Assembly: GCA_963821755.1 (NCBI GenBank)
Contig: CAWGEX010000003.1
Location: 930,001 to 994,000, forward strand
Reading direction: 5' to 3'
DNA: 64,000 nucleotides
Origin: Bog-473 sp963821755
GTDB lineage: Bacteria > Actinomycetota > Acidimicrobiia > Acidimicrobiales > RAAP-2
The notes under the pieces are model-generated. The model had not been told where the DNA came from and searched no databases. It saw nothing but the letters and a program-made list of their open reading frames with translations. The position numbers and the translations under genes are program-made. Of this stretch, positions 18,167 through 26,980 are shown piece after piece (within the stretch, counting starts at the first letter, position 1; every line of letters starts with the position of its first letter).

Positions 18167-20185
18167 GTGGTGGATCTCGGGCGGATCGTCGGAAGTGATC
18201 GCAGGCTCAACACCGGCGGGCTGGTCAACCGCGCCACCATCTCGAACCTTGGTGCGCAGGCCGGTGCGCTCGCCGCCGTATCGGTGGCCAGCCTGCTCGT
18301 CGCTAGGGTGGGCGGCCCTACCGTACTGGGCGAGTACTCCCTCTTGCGCGTGCTGCCGTGGCTGTTCGGAGTCGTGTTCTCCTGCGGACTGCCGACCGCT
18401 TCGGCATTCTTCTTGGCGGCCGACCACGGCCGAGATAGGCGCCTCCGGCCGACGCTGAGCATGATGGCCATTGGCGGATCGGTCCTCGGCTCGCTGGCGT
18501 GGGTGGCGTGTGCCGTGCCATTCCAGGCGATCTTCTTCAAGCAGATCTCACTTCATCTGGTCGTGCTCATGGCGGTGGTCGTCATCACTCAGTTGTGCAC
18601 GGTGACAGCCAAAGGTTGCTGTCAAGGTAGCGGCGACATCAGCGGCGCCAATCTGGTCATCGTCGCCGAGGAACTGTGGTTCGTTTTCACATTCCCGGTC
18701 GTCCTGTTCGCGTTTGGAAATCGGGGCGTGGCCTCGGTGGTACTTGCCCTGATCATCTCGGGCGCGCTGGCGACCCTGACGGGGCTGATGCGTCTGACCA
18801 AACGGGGATTCTTTACCGACTTCGCGATGCCGTCATCCGTGTTGGCGAGGCGGATTGCCGCGTTCGGTGGGCGGGGCCAGCTCGGGAACATGCTGTGGCT
18901 GACGAACCTGCGCTTCGATTTCGTGCTCCTCGGCGCGCTGGCCGGGCCGGCGGTGCTTGGGGTCTACGCGGTGGCGTCGAAGTTCGCGGAGCTCATGAGG
19001 CTCGCCCCGACGGCCATCAACTACGTGCTCTACCCGCGGTTCGCCAAGCTCGGACCAAAGGACGCCACTCTCGAAGCTCGCCGACTTCTGCCTCGCGCCG
19101 CCATGCTGACATTGGTGATGACCCCCTTTGTTGCCCTCGGCACCCTGGTGGGACCGGTGCTCTTGTACGGGCCGGCCTTCCGCGGCGCGGTTGTGCCCGC
19201 CGAGATCATCATCCTTGGCCTGTCCATTGAAGGGGCGGCCGCCGTCTCGTCTGCCTACCTGCTCGGCGTCGGTCGCCCTGGGCTCAACTCCGTGGGGATG
19301 GGCGTGGGGGCGTTCATCACCGTGACGCTCGACCTCATCTTGATCCCCAAGTACGGAGCGGTGGGTGGCGCCATCACTTCGGCCGTGACGTACCTCGCCA
19401 CCACCATCACGCTCACGTACATCGGCTACCGGGTAGCCCGCACCACACAGCCCTCTCTCTTCCATTCAACCGGGCTGGATCGAGATGGCAGTGCTCGGCT
19501 CCAGATGGACCGGGAGCCGGCGGCGGCGCTGCGCCCCGACACCGCCATGCGCCGATTGGTCGATGCGGTCACGGCGTTCGTCGTCCTCGTCATCGCGTCT
19601 CCCCTGCTGGTTGCGGCGGCTGTGGCCGTCAAGGCCACCAGTAGGGGGCCAGCACTGTACAAGCAGGTCAGGGCGGGGAAGTCGGGTCAGATGTTCACCA
19701 TGCTCAAGTTCCGCTCCATGGTGTACAACGACGAGCAGACGGGCCCACTGGTGACCGAGCGAGCCGACCCGAGGATCACCAGGCTGGGCGCCCTGTTGCG
19801 GGCGACCAAGATCGACGAGTTGCCGCAGCTCTTCAACGTCCTGAAAGGGGACATGACGTTGATCGGCCCGCGCCCCGAGGTGCCGCGCTTTCTGGGGTGG
19901 TATGACCCGGAGGAGCTGGGAATCCTGCGGGTCCGGCCTGGGCTGACCGGTCCCGGCCAGATCTTCTACACCGAGTCGCAGTCATCCGAGGAGGCTGCTT
20001 CGGGTGATCCCGAGCAGCACTATGTGACCAGCCAGCTGCACCCGAAGTTGGGGGTCGACCTCGACTACCTGCGCCGCCGCGGCCTGTGGTTCGACCTGAC
20101 CATCCTGCTTCGCACCGTCGCTGTGATGTGCCACACATCCCGCCGAACGCCCATGCCGTCAGTCGCCCACAGTCATGCCGAGTAG
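18167..20185 (+). CDS. fusion of a Wzx-type flippase and a phosphoglycosyl transferase
   Basis: Residues ~15-430 are a polytopic flippase of the polysaccharide transporter/MATE-like class (NRATISNLGAQAGALAAVSVASLL; many helices). After a ~25-residue linker, residues ~455-672 are a complete bacterial sugar transferase: one membrane helix, LKFRSM, DELPQLFNVLKGDMTLIGPRPE and RPGLTGPGQ, with the Asp-Glu pair of monotopic phosphoglycosyl transferases. One polypeptide would thus start the lipid-linked glycan on undecaprenyl phosphate and flip it. The GTG at 18167 lies two bases after the previous stop. No frameshift is needed to join the halves. Confidence 0.88.
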   Translation: MVDLGRIVGSDRRLNTGGLVNRATISNLGAQAGALAAVSVASLLVARVGGPTVLGEYSLLRVLPWLFGVVFSCGLPTASAFFLAADHGRDRRLRPTLSMMAIGGSVLGSLAWVACAVPFQAIFFKQISLHLVVLMAVVVITQLCTVTAKGCCQGSGDISGANLVIVAEELWFVFTFPVVLFAFGNRGVASVVLALIISGALATLTGLMRLTKRGFFTDFAMPSSVLARRIAAFGGRGQLGNMLWLTNLRFDFVLLGALAGPAVLGVYAVASKFAELMRLAPTAINYVLYPRFAKLGPKDATLEARRLLPRAAMLTLVMTPFVALGTLVGPVLLYGPAFRGAVVPAEIIILGLSIEGAAAVSSAYLLGVGRPGLNSVGMGVGAFITVTLDLILIPKYGAVGGAITSAVTYLATTITLTYIGYRVARTTQPSLFHSTGLDRDGSARLQMDREPAAALRPDTAMRRLVDAVTAFVVLVIASPLLVAAAVAVKATSRGPALYKQVRAGKSGQMFTMLKFRSMVYNDEQTGPLVTERADPRITRLGALLRATKIDELPQLFNVLKGDMTLIGPRPEVPRFLGWYDPEELGILRVRPGLTGPGQIFYTESQSSEEAASGDPEQHYVTSQLHPKLGVDLDYLRRRGLWFDLTILLRTVAVMCHTSRRTPMPSVAHSHAE

Positions 20186-20223
20186 CCCGAGGACTCGAGT
20201 AGCCCGAGACGTTGCGTCACAAT

Positions 20224-20895
20224 TCACTCCACCTCTCTGAGGATCCGAAACGGTTCAACGGCGAGTCGCCCGACCTGGCTGCCCCAGTAGGCCGCCCGTT
20301 CGCGGAGCGCCCGGCTCGAGCGGGGATGAGGATAGTCACGCAGCTCCGTTTTGTAGCACTCCATGGCCGCAATTTTGATCTCGAGTGTGTCGGACACATC
20401 GACGAAATGGTTCGGTTGCAGACTGGAGTCGTTCAACGGCCAGGCCCATTCTGTGGATGAGGGAGTTTCGAAGACGGCAAACCTGCGCACCTGGGGCCGG
20501 GAGTACGGCCGACAGGCGGTCCAGGCCGCCCGGGCGACCAGACCGTGGTCAGCATTGACATCTCCAGGAAAATGCGTGTACACCACGTGCGGCCGGATGT
20601 CAGTCAGCTCCGACTCAAGCAGCTGCGTAAGGTCGATGAACGGGACCGTGTCCAGCCGCTGATCGGGTAATGACTGCAGACGAATTGAGGCGAATCCGAT
20701 TGTCTTGGCGGCGCGCGTTGCGTCTGTCTCCAGCGTCGCCATCATATCGTCGGGAGCGCGGCTACTTGCTCCATCCGCGACAACGATGGCGTGCACCTCG
20801 TCCCCGGCCTGGACGTGCCGGGCCAGGGTTCCGCCCGCGCCAAGGATCTCGTCATCCGGATGCGCACCAATAACCACTACCCGAGTGTCCGGCAC
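20224..20895 (-). CDS. PIG-L/LmbE-family deacetylase
   Basis: A 223-residue zinc-dependent N-deacetylase of the PIG-L fold. The N-terminal AHPDDE (11-16) gives two metal ligands and the base, and VNADHGLVARAA gives the third His. Family members remove the acetyl group from N-acetyl sugars. It lies six bases after the formyltransferase gene on the same strand, which suggests a deacetylate-then-formylate pair for an amino sugar. It is convergent to the ten-gene operon, 38 bases from its end. Confidence 0.9.
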   Translation of the reverse strand: MPDTRVVVIGAHPDDEILGAGGTLARHVQAGDEVHAIVVADGASSRAPDDMMATLETDATRAAKTIGFASIRLQSLPDQRLDTVPFIDLTQLLESELTDIRPHVVYTHFPGDVNADHGLVARAAWTACRPYSRPQVRRFAVFETPSSTEWAWPLNDSSLQPNHFVDVSDTLEIKIAAMECYKTELRDYPHPRSSRALRERAAYWGSQVGRLAVEPFRILREVE

Positions 20896-20901
20896 GGCGC
20901 C

Positions 20902-21948
20902 TTAGCTCGACCCTTTGAGAACGGCGACCGGTGCATCCCCGAGACCGAGCACCCACCGGGAGGTCTCCTCGTCGACGTCATCAAAATGCTCATGAAGACC
21001 CATGTTGTGTTCCCGTGCCCAGGCGAACGCCGATTGAGGCGGCGAACCTTCGCTCGACATGGCGGTGACGAGCAGGCTCCCATCAGCGGTCCCTACCCGG
21101 ACCCCGTTCTCGTCCGTGCCGATCACCTCGCCGGGCCGACCTTCGGGCTCGGCGTCTCCGGGTACGGCCGATGTCCAGAGCATGACCTTGTGGCCAGACC
21201 AGAAGGCGAAGGCCCCGGGGTACGGTTCGGTCAGGGCGCGGATCCAGTCGTGGACGGCACGAGCTGGGCGATTCCAGTCAGTGACGCCCATTTGGGGAGT
21301 GCGCTTGCGGAGGAGTTCAGCATCAGCCGGACCTTGGCTCCGGCGCGGTGCGGTTCCGGCCAAAATGGCCGGGAGGTGATCCCGAAGCATGGAAGCGCCG
21401 GCATCAGCCACTCGGGCGTAGACGGAGGCGCAGGTATCAGCCGGATCGATCACCACTCGACGCTGGTCAATGACGTCACCGGTGTCTGTCCCGGCATTGA
21501 GGTACATCATCGTGTTTCCGGTTTCAGCCTCGCCTTGGAGAATGGCCCAGTTCACCGGGGCGCGGCCGCGGAAACGGGGCAGGAGGGACGCGTGGAATCC
21601 AATGCAGCCACGTGGCGGAATGTCGAGCACCTCTGCGCCCAGCAGCCGCGTCCATCCAACGACAACGAGCACATCCGGCGCAAGCTGCCTGATGTGCTCA
21701 ATTTCCTCAGGCGCGTTGATGTTGGCCCTTCGACGCACTGGGATTCCGTGGGCCGAGGCCAGTGGCTCCAGATCCACATAGCCCGAAGACTGCGCGGCCC
21801 GATCAACCGGCATGGTGAGGACCTCGACGATGTCGACTGGACTCTCTATGAGGGCGCTGAGCGCCGGTTCAGCCTCGTGCACCGTGCCGACGAACATCAA
21901 TCGGCCGAGCGATGCGTTTCCCACCGATGTCATGACACTCTCCGTCAA
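20902..21948 (-). CDS. formyltransferase (methionyl-tRNA / sugar N-formyltransferase-like)
   Basis: A 348-residue protein with the formyltransferase N domain (SLLPRFRGRAPVNWAI; TDTGD) and a C-terminal OB-like domain with WNRPARAVHDWIRALTEPYPGAF. These use N10-formyltetrahydrofolate. Of the Asn-His-Asp triad, His119 and Asp158 are present but Gly117 stands where Asn is usual (GFHASLLP). The context of a deacetylase and an aminotransferase suggests an amino-sugar acceptor rather than Met-tRNA. The ATG at 21948 gives a slightly extended N-terminus; ATG at 21933 is an alternative. Confidence 0.85.
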   Translation of the reverse strand: MTESVMTSVGNASLGRLMFVGTVHEAEPALSALIESPVDIVEVLTMPVDRAAQSSGYVDLEPLASAHGIPVRRRANINAPEEIEHIRQLAPDVLVVVGWTRLLGAEVLDIPPRGCIGFHASLLPRFRGRAPVNWAILQGEAETGNTMMYLNAGTDTGDVIDQRRVVIDPADTCASVYARVADAGASMLRDHLPAILAGTAPRRSQGPADAELLRKRTPQMGVTDWNRPARAVHDWIRALTEPYPGAFAFWSGHKVMLWTSAVPGDAEPEGRPGEVIGTDENGVRVGTADGSLLVTAMSSEGSPPQSAFAWAREHNMGLHEHFDDVDEETSRWVLGLGDAPVAVLKGSS

Positions 21949-21974
21949 TCGCAGCTGGTCACGGCCACTTTACT

Positions 21975-22943
21975 CTAGCTCTGCAGTCCCAGGGTGGGGG
22001 CGAGATCTGGCGCACCCGCTGCTTTGCGGAGCGGCGGCACGCCGACAACCTCATCGACCAATCTCGTCAGCGCATAGTGATTCAGCGCACGGCCGATGAC
22101 CTTGTGCGACACGCCCGGTGCCAGAATCACGAACGGTACCTGTTCCGTCGTCTCCCCCTCGTCGAACACCACGACGATAGCCAGCCGTCCAGCGCGCCAG
22201 TCGGCTCCCGAAAGGAGCACCGGAACCCACGAGCGCAGCCAAGCATCAGACTGCGCCAGCGTCCCGTCGTGAGCATCGTGGATGAGGTTGGGCGTAATCA
22301 GACCCACGTTCGGCAGGGTGCCCTGGGCAACGTCCGAGGCCAGCGCACCTCGGGTGACCGTTCCCGCTGGAACATCATTGGTCCGACACAGGCTGATCTC
22401 AGCTGGAAAATACGCCCAAGGATTGTGGTTCACGTCGTAGTTGCCGCTCTCACCGAGGTCACACGCCTTGGGCATGGATTCCTCGTACGCACGAGCGCTG
22501 GCGCCCTTGGCGAGGGCTTGACCGAACACCGAAGGGCCCGGATAGGTGCAGCCCGGCCCCGGAAGACAGTCTTGCGGCTCGTTGAAGGCGGACCCGCCAA
22601 AGATGGCCAGGTAGTTCGGGAGACTCGGGTGTCCAACGTCACTCCATGACGTTGCCCGCCCGTATTGGCGAGCCAGACTCCACAGGTAGGGCATGTGAGT
22701 CGGAAAGGCCTGTCCGATGCTGTGATTCTCCTCCATGATCACCAAGATCTTGGTAATCCCCTGTCCCGTCCGGGGCGTGCCGGCGGGGTTCGCCGCTGCG
22801 GGCGACGTGGTCGCCGCCGCGATGCGTGTGGCGGCGGCCGTTCCGGTCGAGCCATAGCCGACGGCGAGGAGGCCGAGGACCGGCACGATCCACACGACCC
22901 AGAGTGGCCGCACGCGAGCGGATGGGCGTTGGCGATGTCTCAT
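21975..22943 (-). CDS. secreted phosphoesterase (acid phosphatase / phospholipase C-like)
   Basis: A 322-residue member of the PF04185-type phosphoesterase family with an N-terminal membrane/signal helix (PLWVVWIVPVLGLLAVGYG). The metal-site motifs are VIMEENHS near residue 70, GHPSLPNYLAIFGG, LITPNLIHDAHDG and VVVFDEGE. Enzymes of this family cleave phosphate esters outside the cell. It precedes the formyltransferase by 26 bases on the same strand and may be co-transcribed with it. A role in trimming or recycling phosphorylated glycan lipids is speculative. Confidence 0.85.
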   Translation of the reverse strand: MRHRQRPSARVRPLWVVWIVPVLGLLAVGYGSTGTAAATRIAAATTSPAAANPAGTPRTGQGITKILVIMEENHSIGQAFPTHMPYLWSLARQYGRATSWSDVGHPSLPNYLAIFGGSAFNEPQDCLPGPGCTYPGPSVFGQALAKGASARAYEESMPKACDLGESGNYDVNHNPWAYFPAEISLCRTNDVPAGTVTRGALASDVAQGTLPNVGLITPNLIHDAHDGTLAQSDAWLRSWVPVLLSGADWRAGRLAIVVVFDEGETTEQVPFVILAPGVSHKVIGRALNHYALTRLVDEVVGVPPLRKAAGAPDLAPTLGLQS

Positions 22944-23032
22944 TGAGATCGGGGATTCCAGGTGACGACCCGGCCAGATGAGTCGGGAGAGGATGGGAGC
23001 CAGCTTCTCAATATATCTCGATCTCTATATTC

Positions 23033-23065
23033 CGAGCTCTGGCGCCATCTCGAGCTCTGGCGCCA
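23033..23065. repeat. two 15-bp direct repeats in the promoter region of the phosphoesterase operon
   Basis: CGAGCTCTGGCGCCA occurs at 23033-23047 and again at 23051-23065, an 18-bp period. Each copy holds the palindromes GAGCTC and TGGCGCCA. The pair lies 90-120 bases upstream of the minus-strand phosphoesterase gene, where operators are expected. The remainder of the 22944-23163 gap shows only an AT-rich patch (23009-23031). Confidence 0.5.
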
Positions 23066-23163
23066 CACTCCGCTGAAAAGGGCAGCGTTGCGTCCGGCTT
23101 GGTGCTCTCGTCGGACGATGGTTGGAGCGAGATGTGAGGCCCGTCCCCACCGGGCGATCGAGG

Positions 23164-26079
23164 TCAGACGGCGCGAAGCTCCGTGCTCGCACTCGTGCTG
23201 GCGATCTCAGGCAACGGCTTGAAGACCTCCCTGAGATTGGTCCGTGACCGTCTTCCGAGCTTTTGATAGACGCGGGTCAAGTGCCCTTCCACCGTCTTCT
23301 CACTCACGAACAACGCCTCGGCGATCCGCGCGTTGATCATTCCCCCGGCCGCCAGCTCCGCCACTCGCCGCTCGGCCGGAGTGAGGGCATCCGAACCCAT
23401 AAGAGCCAAACGGCGCGGTCTCGCCCCGGCGGCGCGGAGCTCCCGTGCGGCTCGGTCGGCGAGGGGCTGGGCTCGGCAGCGGAAGGCCAGATCAGCTCCC
23501 CGGCGGAGAGTACTGAGCGCCTCGTCCTGCCGGCCCTGGCTGATGAGGACTGACCCGAGGTCGATCGTCGCCTTGGCGCACTCGAGTGAGGTTCCCGCTG
23601 GGTCGAGCACCCCAACCGCCTCGGTCAGCAATTCAAGCCGGTCGACCGGATCTCCCACTTCGGCGGCCGTTCGGAGTGCCATTCCCAAGGCCCAGGGCGC
23701 ACCAAAAGCCCGAGCGAGTTCGAGATTCTCACGGGCCAGATCACGTGCTTCAGTCGTGCGCTCCGCCGCACACAGCGCGGTTGCCGCGACGCAGCGCCAC
23801 GAGGTAACAGCCGGATTGCGCACCCCAAGCGCCTCGGCCCCCTGCTCAGCGAGCAGAAGGTCCTTCAATGCCTCGTCGATACGCCCCTCGAGCATCTTCA
23901 GCTTGGCCCGCTGTTCGAGCGCAAACAGCTCGGCGATTGTTCTCGGAATCGAGTCCGAAACGGCGTCCATGAGCACGCTCGCCGCCTCCCTCGATCTCCC
24001 TTCTTCGATGAAGGTGGCGGCAAGAACCCCGAGAGACATCGGGCGCGAGGCCCATGAGCGGCCCTCCATGGCGGCCAGCGCGCGGCGACACTCAATCTCT
24101 GCCTCGTCGAGATTTCCCTGCAGGAAATGGGAGTAGGCCAGCACGGTCGAGAACTCGGCCACCGCCGTTTGCTGGTCATCCCTCACGGCGGCGGTCTGAG
24201 CCAGCAATCCGAGACGATCGGCAACCTCGAACCGCCCGGCCCGAACCAGCGAGGCGACGGCCCGAGCCGCAACGACGATTGACGTGCAGTCGTCCAGCTG
24301 GAGATCGACTGCGCCAACGGCTTGCTCCGCAAGGTCCGCCACGTATTCGGCGGTGGCTTGGTCCGAGGCGAAGGTCTTGACATACGCCAGGTGAGCCAGA
24401 GCCAAGCGATCAAGACGGGTCCGCTCGGTGTGCTTGCGCAACAGGACCGATTCGATCGCCGGCGTGGACGCCGGAAGGGCCGGTGGCTGCTGGTCCCACG
24501 TCGAGAGGACGATTTCGATCCAGATGCGGAGATCGACGTGACCCTCCCCGAGCTGTGCCTCCAGGTGACGGAGCGTGGCCACCGTCTCCGGTGGGTACGA
24601 CTCCTGGGCGAACGCCCTGAGGCAACGGTAGGTTGCATCGGCCAATTCGATCGGATCCACGCCGAGTTCAGCCGCCTCTCGCAAGTGGTCGAGGGCGGTG
24701 GGTCGACCCATGGCCGCCTCCGCTGAGGACAGTTCAAGGAGGCGGCGTGACCGAGTCGAGGCGTCCGGAGATTCGTCCAGGGACCTGGCGAGGCACCGCA
24801 CTGCAAATTCGTACTGGCCCTCCTTGGCGTGCACGAGCGCCGCTCGTTCGAGCAGTTCGGCGGACCATTCGTCGGCGGTCGGTTCAGCGAGCAGGAGATG
24901 ATGGGCAACCTGATCGAGGGCTGCTCCTTGGTCATCGAGCAGACGAGCAGCCTCCGCGTGCGCTCGAGCGCGACGGACGGGATCGATCTCGCCATACACG
25001 GTCGAGCGCTCGAGGGGATGCACAAAGCTGAGCGGTCGGTCGCGGCGGAGGAGGTAGACCTCGGCGAGAGCATTGGCCATATCGCCGCCCAGGCTGGCGT
25101 CTACTCCGGCGAGCGCTGCCACAACCCGGTGATCAGAATCGTCACCGAGGATGGCAGCAGCCTGCATCAGTGCGTGAGCCTCTTCGGGGAGCCCGCCGAG
25201 GCGCCTGAGAATGGCCCGGGCGACCGGAGGCGGAGAGAGGGTCGCCAACGACTCTTCGGATACGTCGGGGCCGAACCCCTCCCGCTCCAGGGCTGAAAGC
25301 AATGAGTGCAGGAGGAACGGATTGCCCCCAGTAATGGTATGGCATGCCCGTGCGAATGAGTCTTCTGAATCAACGTTCAATTGACGGCTCACCAGCTTCG
25401 TCACCGAGTCGACTGACAGGGGTCGAAGCGAGAAAACCCGAGTCGACGGTTCGGCGATGATGTTGTCGACCGCCGCCAGTGCCGTGCCGGCCACTCGGCA
25501 GGTCGAGGTTCCGATGAACGAAATGCGGCCGGACTCGAGTCGTCGGGCAATGTACTGGACCCACACCAAGGACTCGTAGTCCGACCACTGGAGGTCGTCG
25601 ATGGCGATCACTATCGGTCGGCTGGATGCGAAGTGCGCCAGATTCAAGTACAAATCGTGGATCACCTCGAAAGGAATCGGCCGTCGGACGTCGGACAGCG
25701 ACGCCGTCACGCTCGCGCACATCTCACGCTCGCTCGGAGACAACATGGCTTCGACCGGTTGGAACAACTGCCGGACGATCCCAAACGGGGATTCGGCTTC
25801 GAGTGCACCGCCCCTTGCATAGAGCACGTCGTGGCCTGCTTCCCTGGCCACGTGGCACGCCGCGTTGAGGAACGCTGTTTTCCCCAGACCCGGTTCACCT
25901 TCGATAATCACTGCCGACGGCGGTAGGAGACCAGCGAAGGACGCAGCCAATTCGTCCTGCCACTCATCGCGTTCCATCAGCCGCCGGGTCAACTGGTTGG
26001 TCTGTTGTCGGCGGTCAAACGTCACGGATTGATCCGCGCCCAACGGTGCCATCCCCCAGTGACCTCCTTGGGAGGTCAT
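23164..26079 (-). CDS. LAL-type LuxR family ATPase regulator
   Basis: A 971-residue large ATP-binding LuxR regulator. An N-terminal STAND/AAA-type ATPase has Walker A GEPGLGKT (61-68) and Walker B VIAIDDLQWSD, then a long TPR-like helical region, and a C-terminal LuxR HTH (LTPAERRVAELAAGGMINARIA...VSEKTVEGHLTRVYQKLG). The full domain order is intact. The ATG at 26079 has AGGAGG eight bases upstream; a second ATG at 26052 has its own GGAGG, which lies in a hairpin spanning the first codons. The nearby glycan genes are possible targets (inference). Confidence 0.92.
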   Translation of the reverse strand: MTSQGGHWGMAPLGADQSVTFDRRQQTNQLTRRLMERDEWQDELAASFAGLLPPSAVIIEGEPGLGKTAFLNAACHVAREAGHDVLYARGGALEAESPFGIVRQLFQPVEAMLSPSEREMCASVTASLSDVRRPIPFEVIHDLYLNLAHFASSRPIVIAIDDLQWSDYESLVWVQYIARRLESGRISFIGTSTCRVAGTALAAVDNIIAEPSTRVFSLRPLSVDSVTKLVSRQLNVDSEDSFARACHTITGGNPFLLHSLLSALEREGFGPDVSEESLATLSPPPVARAILRRLGGLPEEAHALMQAAAILGDDSDHRVVAALAGVDASLGGDMANALAEVYLLRRDRPLSFVHPLERSTVYGEIDPVRRARAHAEAARLLDDQGAALDQVAHHLLLAEPTADEWSAELLERAALVHAKEGQYEFAVRCLARSLDESPDASTRSRRLLELSSAEAAMGRPTALDHLREAAELGVDPIELADATYRCLRAFAQESYPPETVATLRHLEAQLGEGHVDLRIWIEIVLSTWDQQPPALPASTPAIESVLLRKHTERTRLDRLALAHLAYVKTFASDQATAEYVADLAEQAVGAVDLQLDDCTSIVVAARAVASLVRAGRFEVADRLGLLAQTAAVRDDQQTAVAEFSTVLAYSHFLQGNLDEAEIECRRALAAMEGRSWASRPMSLGVLAATFIEEGRSREAASVLMDAVSDSIPRTIAELFALEQRAKLKMLEGRIDEALKDLLLAEQGAEALGVRNPAVTSWRCVAATALCAAERTTEARDLARENLELARAFGAPWALGMALRTAAEVGDPVDRLELLTEAVGVLDPAGTSLECAKATIDLGSVLISQGRQDEALSTLRRGADLAFRCRAQPLADRAARELRAAGARPRRLALMGSDALTPAERRVAELAAGGMINARIAEALFVSEKTVEGHLTRVYQKLGRRSRTNLREVFKPLPEIASTSASTELRAV
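26060..26078 (-). promoter_or_regulatory. hairpin over the start of the LAL regulator gene
   Basis: The perfect 8-3-8 inverted repeat TGACCTCC-CAA-GGAGGTCA (minus strand) begins at the second base of the ATG at 26079. Its 3' arm contains GGAGG, a Shine-Dalgarno-like sequence ten bases before a second in-frame ATG (26052). In RNA the hairpin would bury the first start codon edge and the second ribosome-binding site. Confidence 0.45.
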
Positions 26080-26160
26080 TGCCCTTCCCTCCTAACTTTC
26101 CCCCCCGCATCGGTTGCCGTCCGACCACGACACTTTGCCCCGACTTCCGAGGGGAAAACA

Positions 26161-26176
26161 TCCCCAAAATTGGGGA
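26161..26176. promoter_or_regulatory. palindrome upstream of the LAL regulator, candidate operator
   Basis: TCCCCAA-AA-TTGGGGA is a 7-2-7 inverted repeat about 82 bases upstream of the LAL gene start, in the 184-base gap after the response-regulator gene. Position and symmetry fit a protein-binding site. Which regulator binds is unknown. Confidence 0.4.
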
Positions 26177-26263
26177 AGTGTTCGTGCGCCACACCGCGCC
26201 GGCAACTCTCGCTCCCGGGGCTCGGGACCCTTGCCAATGCCGGGTGGTGTCCCGTCGGTCCGG

Positions 26264-26968
26264 TCATTGATGGAGGTCGGCGGTCCAGCCAACCTGCCGG
26301 GCGAGCGAAACCGCTCGCAGCTGCGAATTCACACCCAGCTTCTGGAAGATCGAGCGGATCTGCGACCTGACGGTCGATTCTGACACCGAGGACACCCGGG
26401 CGATGGTGCGGACCGACTGGCCTTCCAGAAGGTGACTGAGTACGCCTTGCTCTCGCGCGGTCAGGGCCAGAAACGGAGCACGCCGGCGATGGACCTCACT
26501 GGCGTGGAGTCGGCTCAATTCGAGGAGCCTTTCCTTCTCTCCCGGTCCAATCAGGGTCTCACCGCCGATGACGCGGCGCACAATCTCGAGGAGGTTGCCG
26601 AACGGCCGCTCTTTGTCCGCCAGGGCGACCGCTCCGGCCTCGATACACCAGGCCTGAGCCAGCCGATCGGTTCCGGCGGTCAGCACCACGACGGGACCGA
26701 CGTCTGACAACAAAGGAAGGAATCGAGAGACATCGTCCCGCGTCTCCAAGTCGATGCTCAGGAGCACCACGTGCCATTTCGAAGCAAGAACGTCATCCAG
26801 ATCGAGCTTGGTGGCCGGCACGGCGATCTTCACCTGAAAACCCTCGATGTCCAGGGAATATGCGAGGCTCTCGGCGATCATCAGGTAGCGCTCGACGATG
26901 AGAACCTTCGGACGAGCCGCGCCCGACGTCTCCGCCACTCGCGGGCTTTGCAAGATATAGTCCGTCAT
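26264..26968 (-). CDS. atypical response regulator with LuxR-type HTH
   Basis: About 234 residues: a receiver-like domain followed by a NarL/FixJ-type HTH (LTAREQGVLSHLLEGQSVRTIARVSSVSESTVRSQIRSIFQKLGV). The receiver keeps an Asp at the phosphorylation position (VVLLSIDL) and a Lys (LADKERP), but the paired acidic residues after the first strand are Glu-Arg (VLIVERY) instead of Asp-Asp, so normal Mg-dependent phosphorylation is doubtful. No histidine kinase is nearby. ATG at 26968 is preferred to GTG at 26980. It is upstream of the LAL gene on the same strand. Confidence 0.85.
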   Translation of the reverse strand: MTDYILQSPRVAETSGAARPKVLIVERYLMIAESLAYSLDIEGFQVKIAVPATKLDLDDVLASKWHVVLLSIDLETRDDVSRFLPLLSDVGPVVVLTAGTDRLAQAWCIEAGAVALADKERPFGNLLEIVRRVIGGETLIGPGEKERLLELSRLHASEVHRRRAPFLALTAREQGVLSHLLEGQSVRTIARVSSVSESTVRSQIRSIFQKLGVNSQLRAVSLARQVGWTADLHQ

Positions 26969-26980
26969 GGCGTCACCCAC

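Noticed and set aside
20179..20208. CGAGTAGCCCGAG repeated twice at the end of the glycan operon
   Set aside because: A 17-bp tandem duplication at the stop codon; noted but without inverted symmetry or T-run to call it a terminator.
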